Of a stretch of DNA of 64,000 nucleotides, positions 23,701 through 35,500 are shown piece by piece. The first letter of the stretch is position 1. Each line of letters opens with the position of its first letter. Made by a program: the position numbers and the translations under genes. The stretch comes from Lasiosphaeria ovina (lineage: Eukaryota; Ascomycota; Sordariomycetes; Sordariales; Lasiosphaeriaceae), in contig JAULSN010000009.1 of the NCBI GenBank assembly GCA_033439765.1, forward strand, positions 1,674,001 to 1,738,000, given 5' to 3'. Under the pieces are notes generated by a model, which searched no databases, was not told the origin of the DNA, and saw nothing but the letters and a program-made list of their open reading frames with translations.

Positions 23701-24078
23701 GGCTCCAGGTAGTATGTACCTGGCTACTAGCAGGCACTTCCACGGACCCGGGAACGCCCAAGTTAGTCCTGCGATAACAGTGACTTAGAAAGTGGACCTC
23801 GAGAAATGACTTGGGTTTGCCTAGGTGGGTGTTTGTTGGTCTTATCGCACGCGTGGGGAGATCCGCCGCAGGATCTCGGGATGCGCAGTGCAGTACTACC
23901 ACCACGCAGGGATGACGCCGAGCTCCCGAGCGCGAGGTTGAGGTCGAGGTCGAGGTTGGGGGCGAAGGCGCCGTGCCGGCCTATATCATAATGTCCCTCG
24001 CCCAGTCGCCCTCGATACCTGGTGGTGTTATGCTGCAGCCTGTCCGAAGAGCCGCCTCGAGGGAACGTGTCTTTCATC
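20741..24078. other. Long gene-free, partly AT-rich stretch
   Basis: About 3.3 kb without a supportable gene. 22500-23060 is markedly AT-rich compared with its surroundings, as expected for old mutated repeat DNA. A 42-bp inverted repeat lies at 22326-22508. The segment just before 24079 is the likely amidase promoter. Confidence 0.45.
22326..22508. repeat. Imperfect 42-bp inverted repeat with about 100-bp spacer
   Basis: The arms 22326-22367 and 22467-22508 match at 36 of 42 positions when one is reverse-complemented. Five of the six differences are transitions. They may be terminal repeats of a small non-autonomous transposon, or two inverted copies later mutated. Confidence 0.7.
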
Positions 24079-26095
24079 ATGTCGACACTGCGGCGCTCAG
24101 TGCGCTCCTTGGGTCTCTCTATCCTGTCTCTCGTTTCACTTTCGAGCCTGTCCACGGCCTCTTCTGGGCTTGCAGGCACTGGTTTGTCAGTCGTCTTTAA
24201 TGATGTCTACTACTACATCTCGCCCTTCCCTTCTGGCGGCGTTCCCATGAACCCAAAGTCGTTGTCGAGCGTGCCGACAGTTTTTGGGTTCAAGCCGGTG
24301 ACAGTCATCCAGGATGCCATCGCCGAGTCTGAAATTCCCGACCTCTTCACTAAATGGGCCGCCGAAGATGATGTGTTCCAGATCGCATTCACCCAGGCCA
24401 TCTTCCTGGCCGGCTCCAACCAGACGTGCCTGACCAAAAGGGAGATCATCCCGGGGGGCGCTACCTCCTCGATTGTGGGCCTCAACGTCACCACGATCCC
24501 CTCGGGCCCCTATTTCCTCGAGATGGCCACCGGCTCGCTGTACCCCGTGTCCCGTCTGTACGAAGACTTTGCCCAGGCCTTCTTGCAGTCCCTGATCCGG
24601 AATCCAGAGGGCAAATTCCAGCCCATGTCGGCTCAGATTCCTGGCTCTGCGTCGTTGACAATTGGCGTCCCTTCGAGGCTCTACTTCACAAAGACGGCTG
24701 CCAAGCCGCTCGCTGGTGTGCGGCTTGCGGTCAAGGACATCTACCGTCTTGCCGGGGTCAAGGGCTCCAACGGAAACAGGGCGTGGTACGACTTGTACCC
24801 TGCCAGTACTTACACCGGCCCAGCTATCCAGAGACTTATCGATGCCGGAGCAATCGTCGTCGGTCTGCAGAAGACATCGCAGTTTGCCAATGGAGAGACG
24901 GCCACGGCAGACTGGGTGGACTACCACTCGCCCTTCAACCCCCGCGGCGACGGGTACCAAGACCCCTCCTCGTCATCCTCGGGAGCGGGTGCGTCCATGG
25001 GCTCGTACGACTGGCTCGACCTTGCCATTGGCAGCGACACGGGCGGCAGCATCCGCGGTCCCGCTGGTGTCCAAGGGCTTTTCGGCAACCGTCCGTCGCA
25101 CGGGCTCGTGTCTCTCGACAACGTCATGCCTCTGGCTCCCACGCTTGACACGCCCGGGTTTCTGATCCGTGACCCCTATCTCTGGGACGCCGCGAACGCC
25201 GCGCTGTACGGAAGCAATTACAAGTCGCTCGTGTCGGCCACGCCCAACTACCCCAAGACGATCCGCACCATCAGCTTCCCGGCCTCGGCCGGAACCAGCG
25301 CCTCGTCAAAGATCCTCCTCGACTTTGTGGACGCCCTCGCCAACCTGACTGGTGCAACCGTCAAGCCGCTGACTCTGGCGACGGAGTGGACTGCGACCGG
25401 GCCCGCGGGCGCTGCTCCTCTGTCCCAGTATCTCAACACGACATATCCGGCCATCATCACCAAGGAGCAGATCAAGCTGGTCAGAGATCCCTTTTATAGC
25501 GACTATGCCGGTAAGTTTCTTGCCCTTCATCCTCTGCACTTTTCTTTTGTGGTAAACATTTTCTAACACCCGATCAGCTGCAAACGAAGGGCGGCGGCCA
25601 TTCATCAACCCAGTGCCGCTCTCGCGGTGGGGGTACGGCGACACGCTGTCGGAGGAGCAGTTGCAGGCGCAGTACAACGCGCGCGAGACGTTTATGGGGT
25701 GGTTCAACACGGAGATCCTGACGCCGGTGGCGGACGAGACGCAGTGCTCTTCGAGCATCGTGCTGTACATTGGCAGCACGGGCAGCCAGAACCCACGCAA
25801 CCGCTACGGCAGCGCGCCCGGCGTGCCGTTTGGCTTCAGCACGGGCCGCGTCAGCCCCTTCACCGAGGTGCCCGACTCGGTGTTCCCGCTCGGCGAGGTG
25901 TCGTCGACCAGCTCCATCACCGGCAAGCCCGAGCCGCTGCCCGTCGCTGTCGACGTCATGGTCGCCAAGGGCTGCGACGGCTTGCTCGTGAGGCTCGCGC
26001 AGGATCTCGTCAAGGCCGGCATCGTCACGATCCCCAAGACGGGTGCGTCGGGCAAGACGGGGGGCAAGATTCTGCTGAAGGCGAGGGGGATTTAG
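24079..26095 (+). CDS. Amidase-signature enzyme with Arp1-like N-terminal region, secreted
   Basis: Two exons, 24079-25510 and 25578-26095; the 67-bp intron has a GTAAGT donor and TCTAACAC branch, phase 1. The product is 649 residues. ATG 24079 was chosen because it starts a signal-peptide-like segment (residues 1-33, hydrophobic then TASSGLAGT). Residues about 35-200 form an N-terminal domain like that of fungal scytalone-dehydratase-like Arp1 proteins. The amidase domain follows: Lys219 in RLAVKDIY, a Ser-rich loop SSSSSGAG near 297-304 supplying the cis-Ser, and nucleophile Ser324 in GSDTGGSIRGPAG. That is a complete Ser-cisSer-Lys triad. Such enzymes hydrolyse amides; the substrate is unknown. 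The gene stands alone between gene-poor stretches. No defect seen. Confidence 0.85.
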
Positions 26096-26551
26096 AGTTG
26101 TGTTAATGGCTGGGGCAACATACGATAATGTCGGAAAGAAATTAACTAACACATAGGCGAGCTAGCTAACACGGTTCTTTGTGTCTAAAGGAATCTCGAA
26201 TCATTTCCTCGTCTTGAACTTGATACCGAGAATTATATAATGATTTCGCTCTTTGAATAAAACAGAGCCAATTATATAGCAGGCGCTCGAAAGCCTTGAG
26301 GCTCTGGTCGTCCTAACCTAGTCAGGCTCTGGGCCATGCATGCCCTGCGGCTGTGCATGAAAGGCAGACAGCGGACAGCAGCTGTTGAGCTTGGCAGCCG
26401 GCAGCCTCACGTCGAACTCGTCGAGCTGTGCCGCTTCCCTGCGCTAAGCGCTCACGTCAAGTCTTCTTCCCTCAACGGCGGTCAACCCCACGGCCAACGG
26501 CGCGCCTGGGTCTTGTCCTCAAGAAGCGCCGACTCACAGACACAGGCCACA
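26096..26551. other. Intergenic stretch
   Basis: Amidase 3' flank with AT-rich, polyadenylation-like sequence near 26230-26280, then the presumed promoter of the kinase pseudogene. Nothing else seen. Confidence 0.4.
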
Positions 26552-27830
26552 ATGTCGGCGGCGAGGCGGCAACAGAGGCAGCACCAGCGCGATCTGGTGC
26601 GGGATTGGAAGCTGCAGACGACATTTCGGAGCGGATCCGTCGAGCACGTCCGGTACTCGTCGCAGGGCCTCGCTCCGAACCAGCGCCCGCAGCCGAACCC
26701 CGAGGCCTGGAACAGACAGCGCGAGCTGGGGAGCGGCACTTTTCGGCACGCTATGGCTCGAAGAGTGCCTGTCGGGCCCGGCCCGGGGCCAGCTACGCGC
26801 CGTCAAGGAGATCCGCAAGGGCAACTCGTCATCCCTTGTCCCCGGCGGCGCTGCCGTAGACTACGAGCGCGAGCTCGAGGCCGTCGTCAAGTTCTCCCAG
26901 GACATGTACGTGCGCTGCTTCGTCCGCTCGCTGGGCTAGTTCGAGAACGACTCGGCCGTCTACATCGCCATAGAGTACATCGAGCGAGGCCACCTGCAAG
27001 GCTGCCTCACCCATCGTTTCCCCGAGAAAGACGCGTGCGCCATAGCCTCTCAGCTGGTTGATGGGCTGCAGTTCATGCACAATAATGGCTTTGCCCACAG
27101 GGACCTCAAGCCGGCGGTACGTGGGCCAGCTGTGTTTCTCTCCAAAGATCGCCGCTGACCAAGCCTAGAACATCCTTATACTCTCCAAGCGGCCGTGGTG
27201 GGTTAAGATTAGTGACTTTGGCATTAGCAAGCGCATCGAAGGATTAACGGCCTTGAGGACCATGCAGCTCGGCACCTGGGGCTACATCGCCCCCGAAGTC
27301 ATTGGCCTCATCCCACTCGACGGAGAGGACGATGACGATGATAACAACGACGACGATGACGGCGAGGGCGTCAATAAATACACTCTCGCCGTGGACATAT
27401 GGGCGCTCGGCGAGATCGCCTTCCGCATGATCGCATACGCACCCTCCTTTGGCGGACCGCGCCAAGTGCGTCGATACGTCGTGCGAAACGGCCCGTTCCC
27501 GACGGCCAAACTTGCGGCTCGCGGTGCAAGCGAGTCCTGTCAAGAATTCACCAAGTGGACCATGGCCGCTGGAGCTAGCCGTCGGCCTACGGCGGACCAT
27601 GCTGCCGCTCATGTCTGGCTCCAGAGTCTGGAGATAACCACCGACAGTGATCTACCAGATTCGGGAGAGTCGGGCCATAGCGGCGCCGGGGGTGCGTTGG
27701 ACGACATGAATACTGCAGTGTCCGAGGCGCCGAGCAAGAGGTGGAGTGACGACATTGACCCCGATTACGATGTAAGCGAAGTTGGAGAAGCACCGATTTC
27801 TCTGTCGGAGAAGCACCGCTTTCTCTGTTG
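26552..27830 (+). pseudogene. Ser/Thr protein kinase domain, broken; runs in frame into a RhoGAP region
   Basis: From ATG 26552 the frame reads to the glycine loop RELGSGTF, where four T at 26740-26743 in place of three shift the frame. The next frame continues GTLWLEECLSGPARGQ and AVKEIRKG (ATP-binding Lys). TAG at 26937 stands where Trp is expected (SLG-stop-FENDSAVYIA). The catalytic loop FAHRDLKPAN is split by a 52-bp intron (27117-27168, GTACGT), followed by KISDFGISKR and GTWGYIAPEV, an acidic Asp-rich insert, and kinase subdomains IX-XI. Catalytic residues are thus present, but the frameshift and stop prevent a full product. A 23-bp tandem duplication at 27784-27829 then changes frame into the RhoGAP part. 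Without that duplication the two would be one ORF. Confidence 0.7.
27784..27829. repeat. Near-perfect 23-bp tandem duplication at the kinase-RhoGAP joint
   Basis: GGAGAAGCACCGATTTCTCT and the next three bases are repeated immediately with two mismatches. Because 23 is not a multiple of three, the copy shifts the kinase frame. Deleting it continues the kinase frame directly into the RhoGAP N-terminal frame. Confidence 0.85.
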
Positions 27831-29439
27831 GACGAGTCAACAGCTCGCCCTGCGCCTAACGAGCCGACTTCCAACTTGGTCCTCGGCGACCGTCGCACTC
27901 ACGTACTATACTATAATCACCTATCACCATTTCCCTCAGTCTCTCGCAAAACCCCGCACGACCCAAGTCATCTCCCTCTTCCAGATGGACTTGGCCAGGG
28001 TGACAACTCGGAGGGACGCGAAAAAGAAAGTCCCAAGACAAAATATGTGGCGATTGCAGAGATCAGGGCCATGGAACGGAGCTTGGCCATCATGAATGGT
28101 AGAGTAAGCGGCAAAGAACCGCTCTCTGTGGAAAGAAATTACCGAGTTGAGGAGGCAGAACAAAAACAGCTGCTCGCATTTCGGCGGAAAGCACTGCCAC
28201 CGAGGCCACTGGAATCTGCATGGGAACCAAACGACGTGGAAGATAGCTGGCTGCCAGAAGAGCCAACAATCCGCCCGGCACCGAATCTCAATCACCCAGA
28301 GCATCAACTGCAAATACACGAGCCAGATACGGCAGAGACGCCCGATGGTTTGACGTTGGACGAAATACACGACCTTCGACACCAGCAGTCGGCCCTGCTC
28401 ATGCAACAAAGCCCGTCTCCACGCTCCAGCTATTCAAATTCTGGTACCACACGACTCTCGCCGTCTCCGGTTGCAACATCGACCGGCATGTCGCCTGTCG
28501 TATCCGGCGGTCACCCTCCACCGGCCAAGAAGCGGTCCGAATCATCTTGGCTGAAGAAGCTCATACTAACGCCGAGGCCCAACAAACGAGTCTTTGGCGT
28601 GCTACTGCGCACTAGTATTACATATGCTAACACTGCAATCGATATAGCCGACGGAGAAGGGAAATTCTACATCGCTGGTTACATTCCCATAATCGTAGCG
28701 AAAGTTGGAAATTTCTTGAAAGCAAAAGGTAATTTATCTGCACGCTTCGACTGACCCTCTCATGAACAGTGTCCACTCTGTCTTTGCTCCTCGTTACAAT
28801 CTACCTACCTGGTATCTCTGGCTGACGGCAATAGCCACCGGAACGGACGGTATCTTCGTTCGACCCAAATACGGTCGAATTGCAGAACTTCGATTAGTTT
28901 TTGATTCCGCTCCCAGATACGGGGAGGGGCTGAACTAGACCGACTACACCGTCCACGACGCAGCAACTGTGCTCTTGCAATACCTCTACAGCCTCTCGGA
29001 GCCCGTCATTCCGTTCTCCTCGTACGAAGCATTCAGGGAGCCCCTCCGTAACTTCGTCACCGAAGGGCCGGCCCTGACCACCAGCTTCCCCGACCACAAG
29101 CCACTGCCGGTCATCTTCGAGACCCTCTTCCTGGACCAGAACGCGCTGATTACCTCGTACAAACAGCTGGCATTGGAGATTCCGCCCCTCAACCGCCAGC
29201 TTCTTCTCTATCTCCTCGACACATTAGCCTTATTCGCCGATAATAGCGACAAAACTAACGTGCCCACGTCCAGGCTCGCTATCGTGTTCCAAACCGCGCT
29301 TCTGATGCATCCGCAGCATTACACGTCGCAAGACGACATCAGGCTCAACCAAGCCGTCGTTATTTTCTTGATCGAGAACCAGGAACACTTCCACGGAATT
29401 CAAGATCAATCATTCCTCCCCGTTACCTATCGACGCTAG
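27831..29439 (+). pseudogene. RhoGAP-domain protein, broken
   Basis: The frame from 27831 reads a disordered, proline-rich N-terminal region with AEIRAMERSLAIMNGR, then SSWLKKL, then the start of a fungal Sac7-type RhoGAP domain (RVFGVLLRTSITYANTAID, YIPIIVAKVGNFLKAKG). An intron spans about 28729-28839. The next exon should carry the arginine finger in a GIFRL-type motif but reads GIFVRPKYG, apparently through small indels. TAG at 28936 replaces the expected Trp before TDYTVHDAATVLLQYL. The rest, including LSEPVIPFSSYEAFREPL and LPPLNRQLLLYLLD-like helices, is open to 29439. RhoGAPs switch off Rho GTPases. A lost finger region plus a stop argues for no function. A further C-terminal exon may start at about 29495. 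Confidence 0.7.
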
Positions 29440-30053
29440 CAACCATACACACACCAGATATCAGACTAACATCGTTGCTTTCTTCCTCACTAGGTACAGA
29501 ATTCCCGCTGAAAGCTCAGATGTCTGATACCATGGGGAAGGCAGACAATGCGAAGGAAATGGCAGCGCAGGAGATACCCCGTCAGGGCGTTTTAGTAGCC
29601 CTGGCGAGTAATGATCCACAAACTCCATCACCAACCAAGTTTCTCAACTTATCACGCCAAAAAATGTGCATGTTGAACACTTCGCTGCATCAAAAGCATT
29701 GATAACATGAAGAATCGCGGTGTTGAGGAAGATAGAATCAAGCAACTCGTATAATAGCAGCATAGTTTGGATAGGATTAAGCACAGGGAACAAAAATCAA
29801 ACGGCCCATTTGCCGCTCTCGGACACGAATCCTTGGAAACAGAGTTGAGAAGCATTGGAATGTGGAATTAAAAAATAACTGCGCTACGAGTAGCTAACAA
29901 GTGCAAGAATCGAAATGGGTTATGTGTGTCTCAAAGCCTCAATGCTTCTTCTCCTGTTCCGCCGCACCAACCATCCTTGTTCCCTTGGCACCAAAAGAAA
30001 AAGGAGAACGCCTTGAATTGGTTGTGTTCTGTTGTGTGCTGTGTCTAAATGAC
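29440..30053. other. Intergenic stretch
   Basis: May contain the last exon of the RhoGAP remnant (open frame 29475-29702 after an acceptor-like CACTAG at 29489-29494). The remainder is 3' flank of the minus-strand gene at 30054. Nothing else seen. Confidence 0.35.
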
Positions 30054-30675
30054 TTAGAAAGTGTGCAGGTAGTCGCCAACAAAGTCCTTGCCAACAGCGG
30101 ACACCTTATCTGCGAGATCGCCAGCGCCAAAGGTCTTGGCCAGCGTCTTGGCCCAGTCGGCAGCCTTGCCCTGGATGGTGAGGACGATGAAGCGGTGCTA
30201 TGTTGAGTAGGGTCAGTCAATGCACGTCTCATAGTCTCTATCGAGTAATTACCTGGTAGGGCTTGTTGTTCTTGTCGTGGAGGACGACCCAGCGATTCTC
30301 GCCTTGCTTGTTCTTCTGGCCGTACTGGAAGCGGTCGTTGATGGTGACGATGAAGTTGTCTGCCGCTGTTCGTCAGCGTTGTGTGATGACAGCACGGTCG
30401 TTGTATGGTCTGGCCAGAGACTCACCGCCCTCTTTCTTGGCGCCCGGCAACTTGCCAATGTAGTCGGCGCTGGCCTCGTCCTTGTAGAAGCGGTCTTGGA
30501 CGTAGAGCAGCACGTCGGCACCGCCCTTGGTCACGTTCTTGGCACGGACAATGTAGTAGCGGCCGGTCTTGGTCTGGAGCAGCTGCGACCACGAGAGGTC
30601 CTGCACGGCCTTCTCGGCCTCGGCCGTGTAGGCGGGGATGGAGAGGGTGTTACCGGCTTCGGGAATGGAAGTCAT
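30054..30675 (-). CDS. Small conserved-looking hypothetical protein, 166 residues
   Basis: Three exons: 30675-30426, 30359-30253 and 30197-30054. The introns are 66 bp (GTGAGT) and 55 bp (GTAATT) and all joints keep frame. ATG 30675 is in good context and preceded by a pyrimidine-rich promoter. The protein has no signal peptide. It reads YTAEAEKAVQDLSWSQLLQT, then a beta-rich stretch with GRYYIVRAKNVT and QDRFYKDEASADYIGKLPG, then FIVTINDRFQYGQKNKQGEN, and ends in a helix AADWAKTLAKTFGAGDLADK. It looks like a compact single alpha/beta domain. The regular splice structure and coding quality suggest a real, intact, probably cytosolic protein. I cannot name the family. Confidence 0.7.
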
Positions 30676-32517
30676 TTTGAACAAATGGGGGGCTTTTGAT
30701 GAGGTGTGTAGAGATGATTGGCTGGTATTTTGGAGGGTTTGGAAGGCTGCGAGATGCTTGATGCTCGATGGAGATGATGATGGAGACAACTGAACAGCGA
30801 AGAGGACGACCTTTAAGTACTTGGGTCTTCCATTCCGGGTCTTTGCCGATTCTAAAGAAGCATACTCGCATGGGAACACGGTGGCGAAGAGCGGTTTCGC
30901 CGTACCTCCCTCTCGATGACTTTGCACGTCTCCATCATTTCGGCCGCGCGTCGTGAGAGAAGCCCTCCTAAACTATCGAGTATCTCGACCAAAAATGGAA
31001 ATTTAATGCAATTCAGCTCTCACTTGGCCTGCGGCGTTGGAGTATCGAATTCAGCTCACACCAGCTCTCGTGGTCTGGATGCGGCTGAGCCTCTGCCAGC
31101 AGAAAAGAGATGAGAAAGTCCACTGTTGAGTCACCGTACCAATATTGCTAAAGCTGGCAGAGGTGTAGATCGCTCTCCCGCCGAGAAGCTTGACTGCGGC
31201 AGGTCAGCTCACCAAGGGACGCCACTTCGCTGGGGTTTACGCCCATTTTGGCAAAACCACGTTCGCAACGGCCAAGCAAACGTGTCCGGTGGCTGGGAAT
31301 ATTTCCGAGCAACTAAATGACAAAGGAGGTGCATCGAGGGGCTGCGGCCAATAAGATTACGCCAAACAACTGGTGGTGCCGCATCGACTCACAATATCGC
31401 CAATATTTGGCCAAATCCAATCGAACTTGTCCATGACGAATCTGATGCCATAATTGCAAATACACCTCAAAGCCAAGATGATGCCTGCGCATATTCAACG
31501 ATTCATGCCTATGTTAAGCTTATTATTAGTGCCTGCCCTCGCAATAACCTGGTTTTTAAGAGCACACCTAAAGCCACATAATTAAAAACTAATGGAAACT
31601 ACTGCAAGGGCCATCTCTGACTCACTTCTGTTCAGCCCGTCTCCCACTACTTCATCTCTTCCCGAATTGTCCTCATGAAGTCATTAATGTAGCCAATAAT
31701 GGAACGCCGAGGTTCCGGCCGGAATGATTGCCACTTGTATTGAGCTTGCAGGAGCCATGGATCGACAGATTGGGAATCCAATCAAGGAGGACTCTCGAGT
31801 GCCAGTGTCGCAGGGTGGCAAAAGATGGACCTGTTTACATTGCTATCGCTGTCATATCGGTCTCTTCCAGGCCAGTCCGTGCCTTGCTTAATCTGTGGAA
31901 ACTGACGGCCATGTCGCAAACGTCAGGGACTGGCTCAACTCACGTCTCTGTCCGCGGTTGACAGCCACTCTAACCACCTAATATTCGTGTAATCCATTAT
32001 CATATTCGGAGGCCTTCCATTTCAGAGAAGTCTTGGTGGAAAGACCAGGTCCCAGCACCGAGAAATAATGTGCTGGCGGGTTGTTCCCAATCTAAAGCTG
32101 GAATGGGCATGTGCGTTTTGGTTTTCTAATCCTTGCATACTGTAGCTCGTAATGACGGGAGCTCAGGATACGTTATCGTTTCCAACACATAGAACATCGA
32201 TAGCTGATGAGATCATCGAAAAGGAATCCCAATCAAGCCTGCTTCTCTCCACGTTCAGCACACCACATTTTCGAGTATTAGATAGTGACTCACTCAGCAA
32301 TGCAGTGCATCAACCATGATACGCAGGAAATGAGACCCGAATTGAGAACGGGAGGAGATGAGATGAGAAGTAATGTGGCTAAGGGCGAGATAACCACTCA
32401 ACACAAAGTGAACAAGTATCAGTGAATACGCACGAGAGAAGGACTCCTGATCTCTCTCTTCATCAACCCACCTTCCAGACCCAAGACGACCCTGAAATCC
32501 CCACAACCGACATCGCA
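30676..32517. other. Gene-free stretch between divergent genes
   Basis: About 1.8 kb between a minus-strand and a plus-strand gene. Only short ORFs. The two ends should be the promoters of the neighbours. Nothing else seen. Confidence 0.45.
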
Positions 32518-35500
32518 ATGGCTGGCAGCCCGGTAGACACCAACACGGAGGAGTCCTTGGCCCCTCTCCAACCCCCCGAGTTCACCCAGCAGAAGCGGAT
32601 CAAGTTCGAAAATGGCCAGCTCGTCGAATACTGGATCGATGTTCCCATCGAGAAACCCAAGGATGGTGCGTCGAACCACTGTCCATAGCTTCCCTCTACC
32701 TCTCAATACCTCTCTGACCCCATTGGCCCTTGCCAAGAAGCGAAGCCTAGCGCCCCGTTGGAGCTCTTCAAGGAGTTCAAGTGGGAAGAAGACATGTCCC
32801 TCGGCTCCGTGTTTCCCAGCCTGAGCGGCACCGAGTTTGACGCGATCACGCTGAAGAACACTACCATGACCTGGCTCGGTCGTGACGTATCCGCTCTCAA
32901 AAAGGCCGGGCTTTGGTTCGAGACGGACGTCGAGTTCCGCGGCATCCTGAAGCCCATCCACGACACCCTCCGTGACGTCTTTTCACAAGACAAGCCCGGG
33001 CTGCACCTCTCGGCGCATCTGGGTATCCAGCAAGACTGGACCGACGAACTCATCGCCACCGGTTTCACCTTTAAGGGCAGTATCGACGGCATCAACCGTG
33101 GCTTTGGCGAGTTTCTCATGTTCCGGAACGCCGGAGTCATGCTGAACGTTGTGCCCGGCAAGGGCGGCGACTTGGACACCCTCTGGGGCTTTTTCGGTAC
33201 CTTGCACTTGGCCATTCCCAACTCGGTCGTGCCGCTTGTTCTTAACTACACGCTCGAGCCCAAGACGGACACTCTGGACATCGCCATGACCTTTGGCGAG
33301 GGTGAGGGATGGCAAAGCGTCTTTGGAGTTTCAGGTTTGGATGTGAGTTTCCTTTATTGAGTCCGCTTCTTCATCCAAGTCAGACTCGCTCATACGTGTC
33401 ACGCAGCTCGATCAAGTCACATTCGGAACCAGCATCGCCAAGTCGGATGTAAAAAAGTCGCTGGAGTTCTCCATCGCCTCCAAGTGGTCCCTCGGTGGCG
33501 TCGCTGTCGAGCTGAGCGGCCACATCAAGAAGTGTTGGTCTTCCAGCCACCCATGTACTTCTAGGGCCTCACTTACAAACGTGGCTAACCCTCACGCTAG
33601 CTGGCTCTAGCCTCCGCGGATACATCAAGACGCTGACAATGGACGACATCCGGAAGCTCTTCAATACAATGACGGGATCGCATCTTGATCCCGTCGAGCA
33701 GGACGTACGATTCAGCGAGTTGACGGTCGAGATATCGCAGGGACGCCTGATGCTGTATGGCGAGGTCTGGGTTGACTCGTACAAAGTTGCCGCCGCCAAA
33801 GTCCTCATCTCGGTCGATGGCGTCATGATCTCAGGGGCTGTCGACGATCTCCACATTGGCGAAGAGGTCTGTGTCAAGCAAGCCCGACTGGAGCTGATCA
33901 TTGGCGACGTCAATGGGCCGAAGGAACCTACCGGCATTCCCAGCCAACCTCAGGGCAACAACCCAACCACGGGCACCAAGGATAAGCAGACTGTGCCAGA
34001 GAGCCGCCAAGGAGCCAAGAATGAAGTCCAGCAGAAGCCTTCCGACACAACCAAATCCGCGGAGCAAGAAGGAAAAAAGAAAGGCACGCCTGTCGCCGCT
34101 ATTATCCGAGGAGAAGTCGACATCCACACCGACACGTTCAACCTCAAGTTCAACGTGGCGGCAGCCATCTCCAAGACCGCAGACGGCCCGCTGAGCTATT
34201 TCGTGTACGGACAGCTCGACTGCGAGAGCTTTAGCATTGGCAAGATGGTGGGCGATGCAATGGAAGACGGACACCCCATGGATCTGCAGTTGGACCGAGT
34301 CACGCTGGTGGCTGCCAGCCACGACATCACCAACGACTATGGCTTGAACACGGCACGTTTCCCCATCAAAGAAGGTAACAAAATGGAGTTGGGCCCCCAA
34401 CTTTCAACGGCTGGCTTTGTACTGATCGTTGACGCTCGCTCCAGGGATCTTCCTCTGCGCCGAGCTCAAGTCGGTTCCCTTTGTGGGCGAGCTGTGCAAG
34501 GGCTCGACCCCAGGGGATAGATATGTCCTTCGTGCTGGATACTCGCAGAATGGTGGGCTCAGCATCGGTATTATTCTTCCAGAGAGTATCCGGGTAAGTG
34601 ATTGACGACTTCGAGCCCCTATTAACATTCTGTGAGCAAAATAATCATGGCTGACTTGAGCCCCTGTCTCGTCTCCCAGATTGAGTTGTCGCCAACGGTG
34701 GTCTCGGGGCCTCTGACTCTGATCGTCGAAACGAAACCCGATCTCAAGATCGTGTTTGATGCGACACTCTGGGTCACCCCCGACGACGAAGAGAAACCAT
34801 TGCAACTCGACCTAGGCGTAACGGCCGACAACTTGCAGGCCACGGCCTATGCGTAAGTTTGCCAATGTGAAAGGGGTTGCACTTCCTTGCTAACACATGG
34901 GACGTGGAACAGTCAGATGACCGGCTGGTGGAACAACCCCCTGGGACTGAGCCCTCGATTGAAGATAGGTGCGCTGCTCCCATGATAAGAAAACATGTAC
35001 CTACGCTCGAGTTTCTCGCTAACAGTTGGTCGATCCAAAGGACCTCGCCTGACCTTGGAAGTCGAGGTCATCTACGAGCAATTCCTTGCTTCTGGAACAC
35101 CGTCTGGTATCGGTTTCGAGGGAGGATTCGTTGTCGACGACACGGACGAATATGCCGTAGCTTTCAACATCGGTACCAATCCGAAGGAGACTCTCGTCAA
35201 GCTCAAGGCGGCATGTCTTGAGTCGGGCCAGGTGATCAACCTGATCAACGCGGCCGCCGACCTCGATATTGAAAAGCCCAAGCACGAGATGATTCGCTTC
35301 CAGGACGTCAACGTCTACGCCAGCCCGCTCGGGTGCATCATCGGAACCCAGAAATACCCGCCGGGCTTCGCAGTCCAGGGCAAGGCCTTCATATTCGGGA
35401 ACAAGGTCGAGATTGACGCTCGCATCGGGAGTGAGGGCATGAAGCTCAAGGGCGAGATCGACGGCTTCGAGCTTGGCCCCCTTGCCGTCCGGGGCGGGAA

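Noticed and set aside
24187..24960. 257-codon minus-strand open frame
   Set aside because: Antisense to the amidase; Arg/Gly-rich and without motifs.
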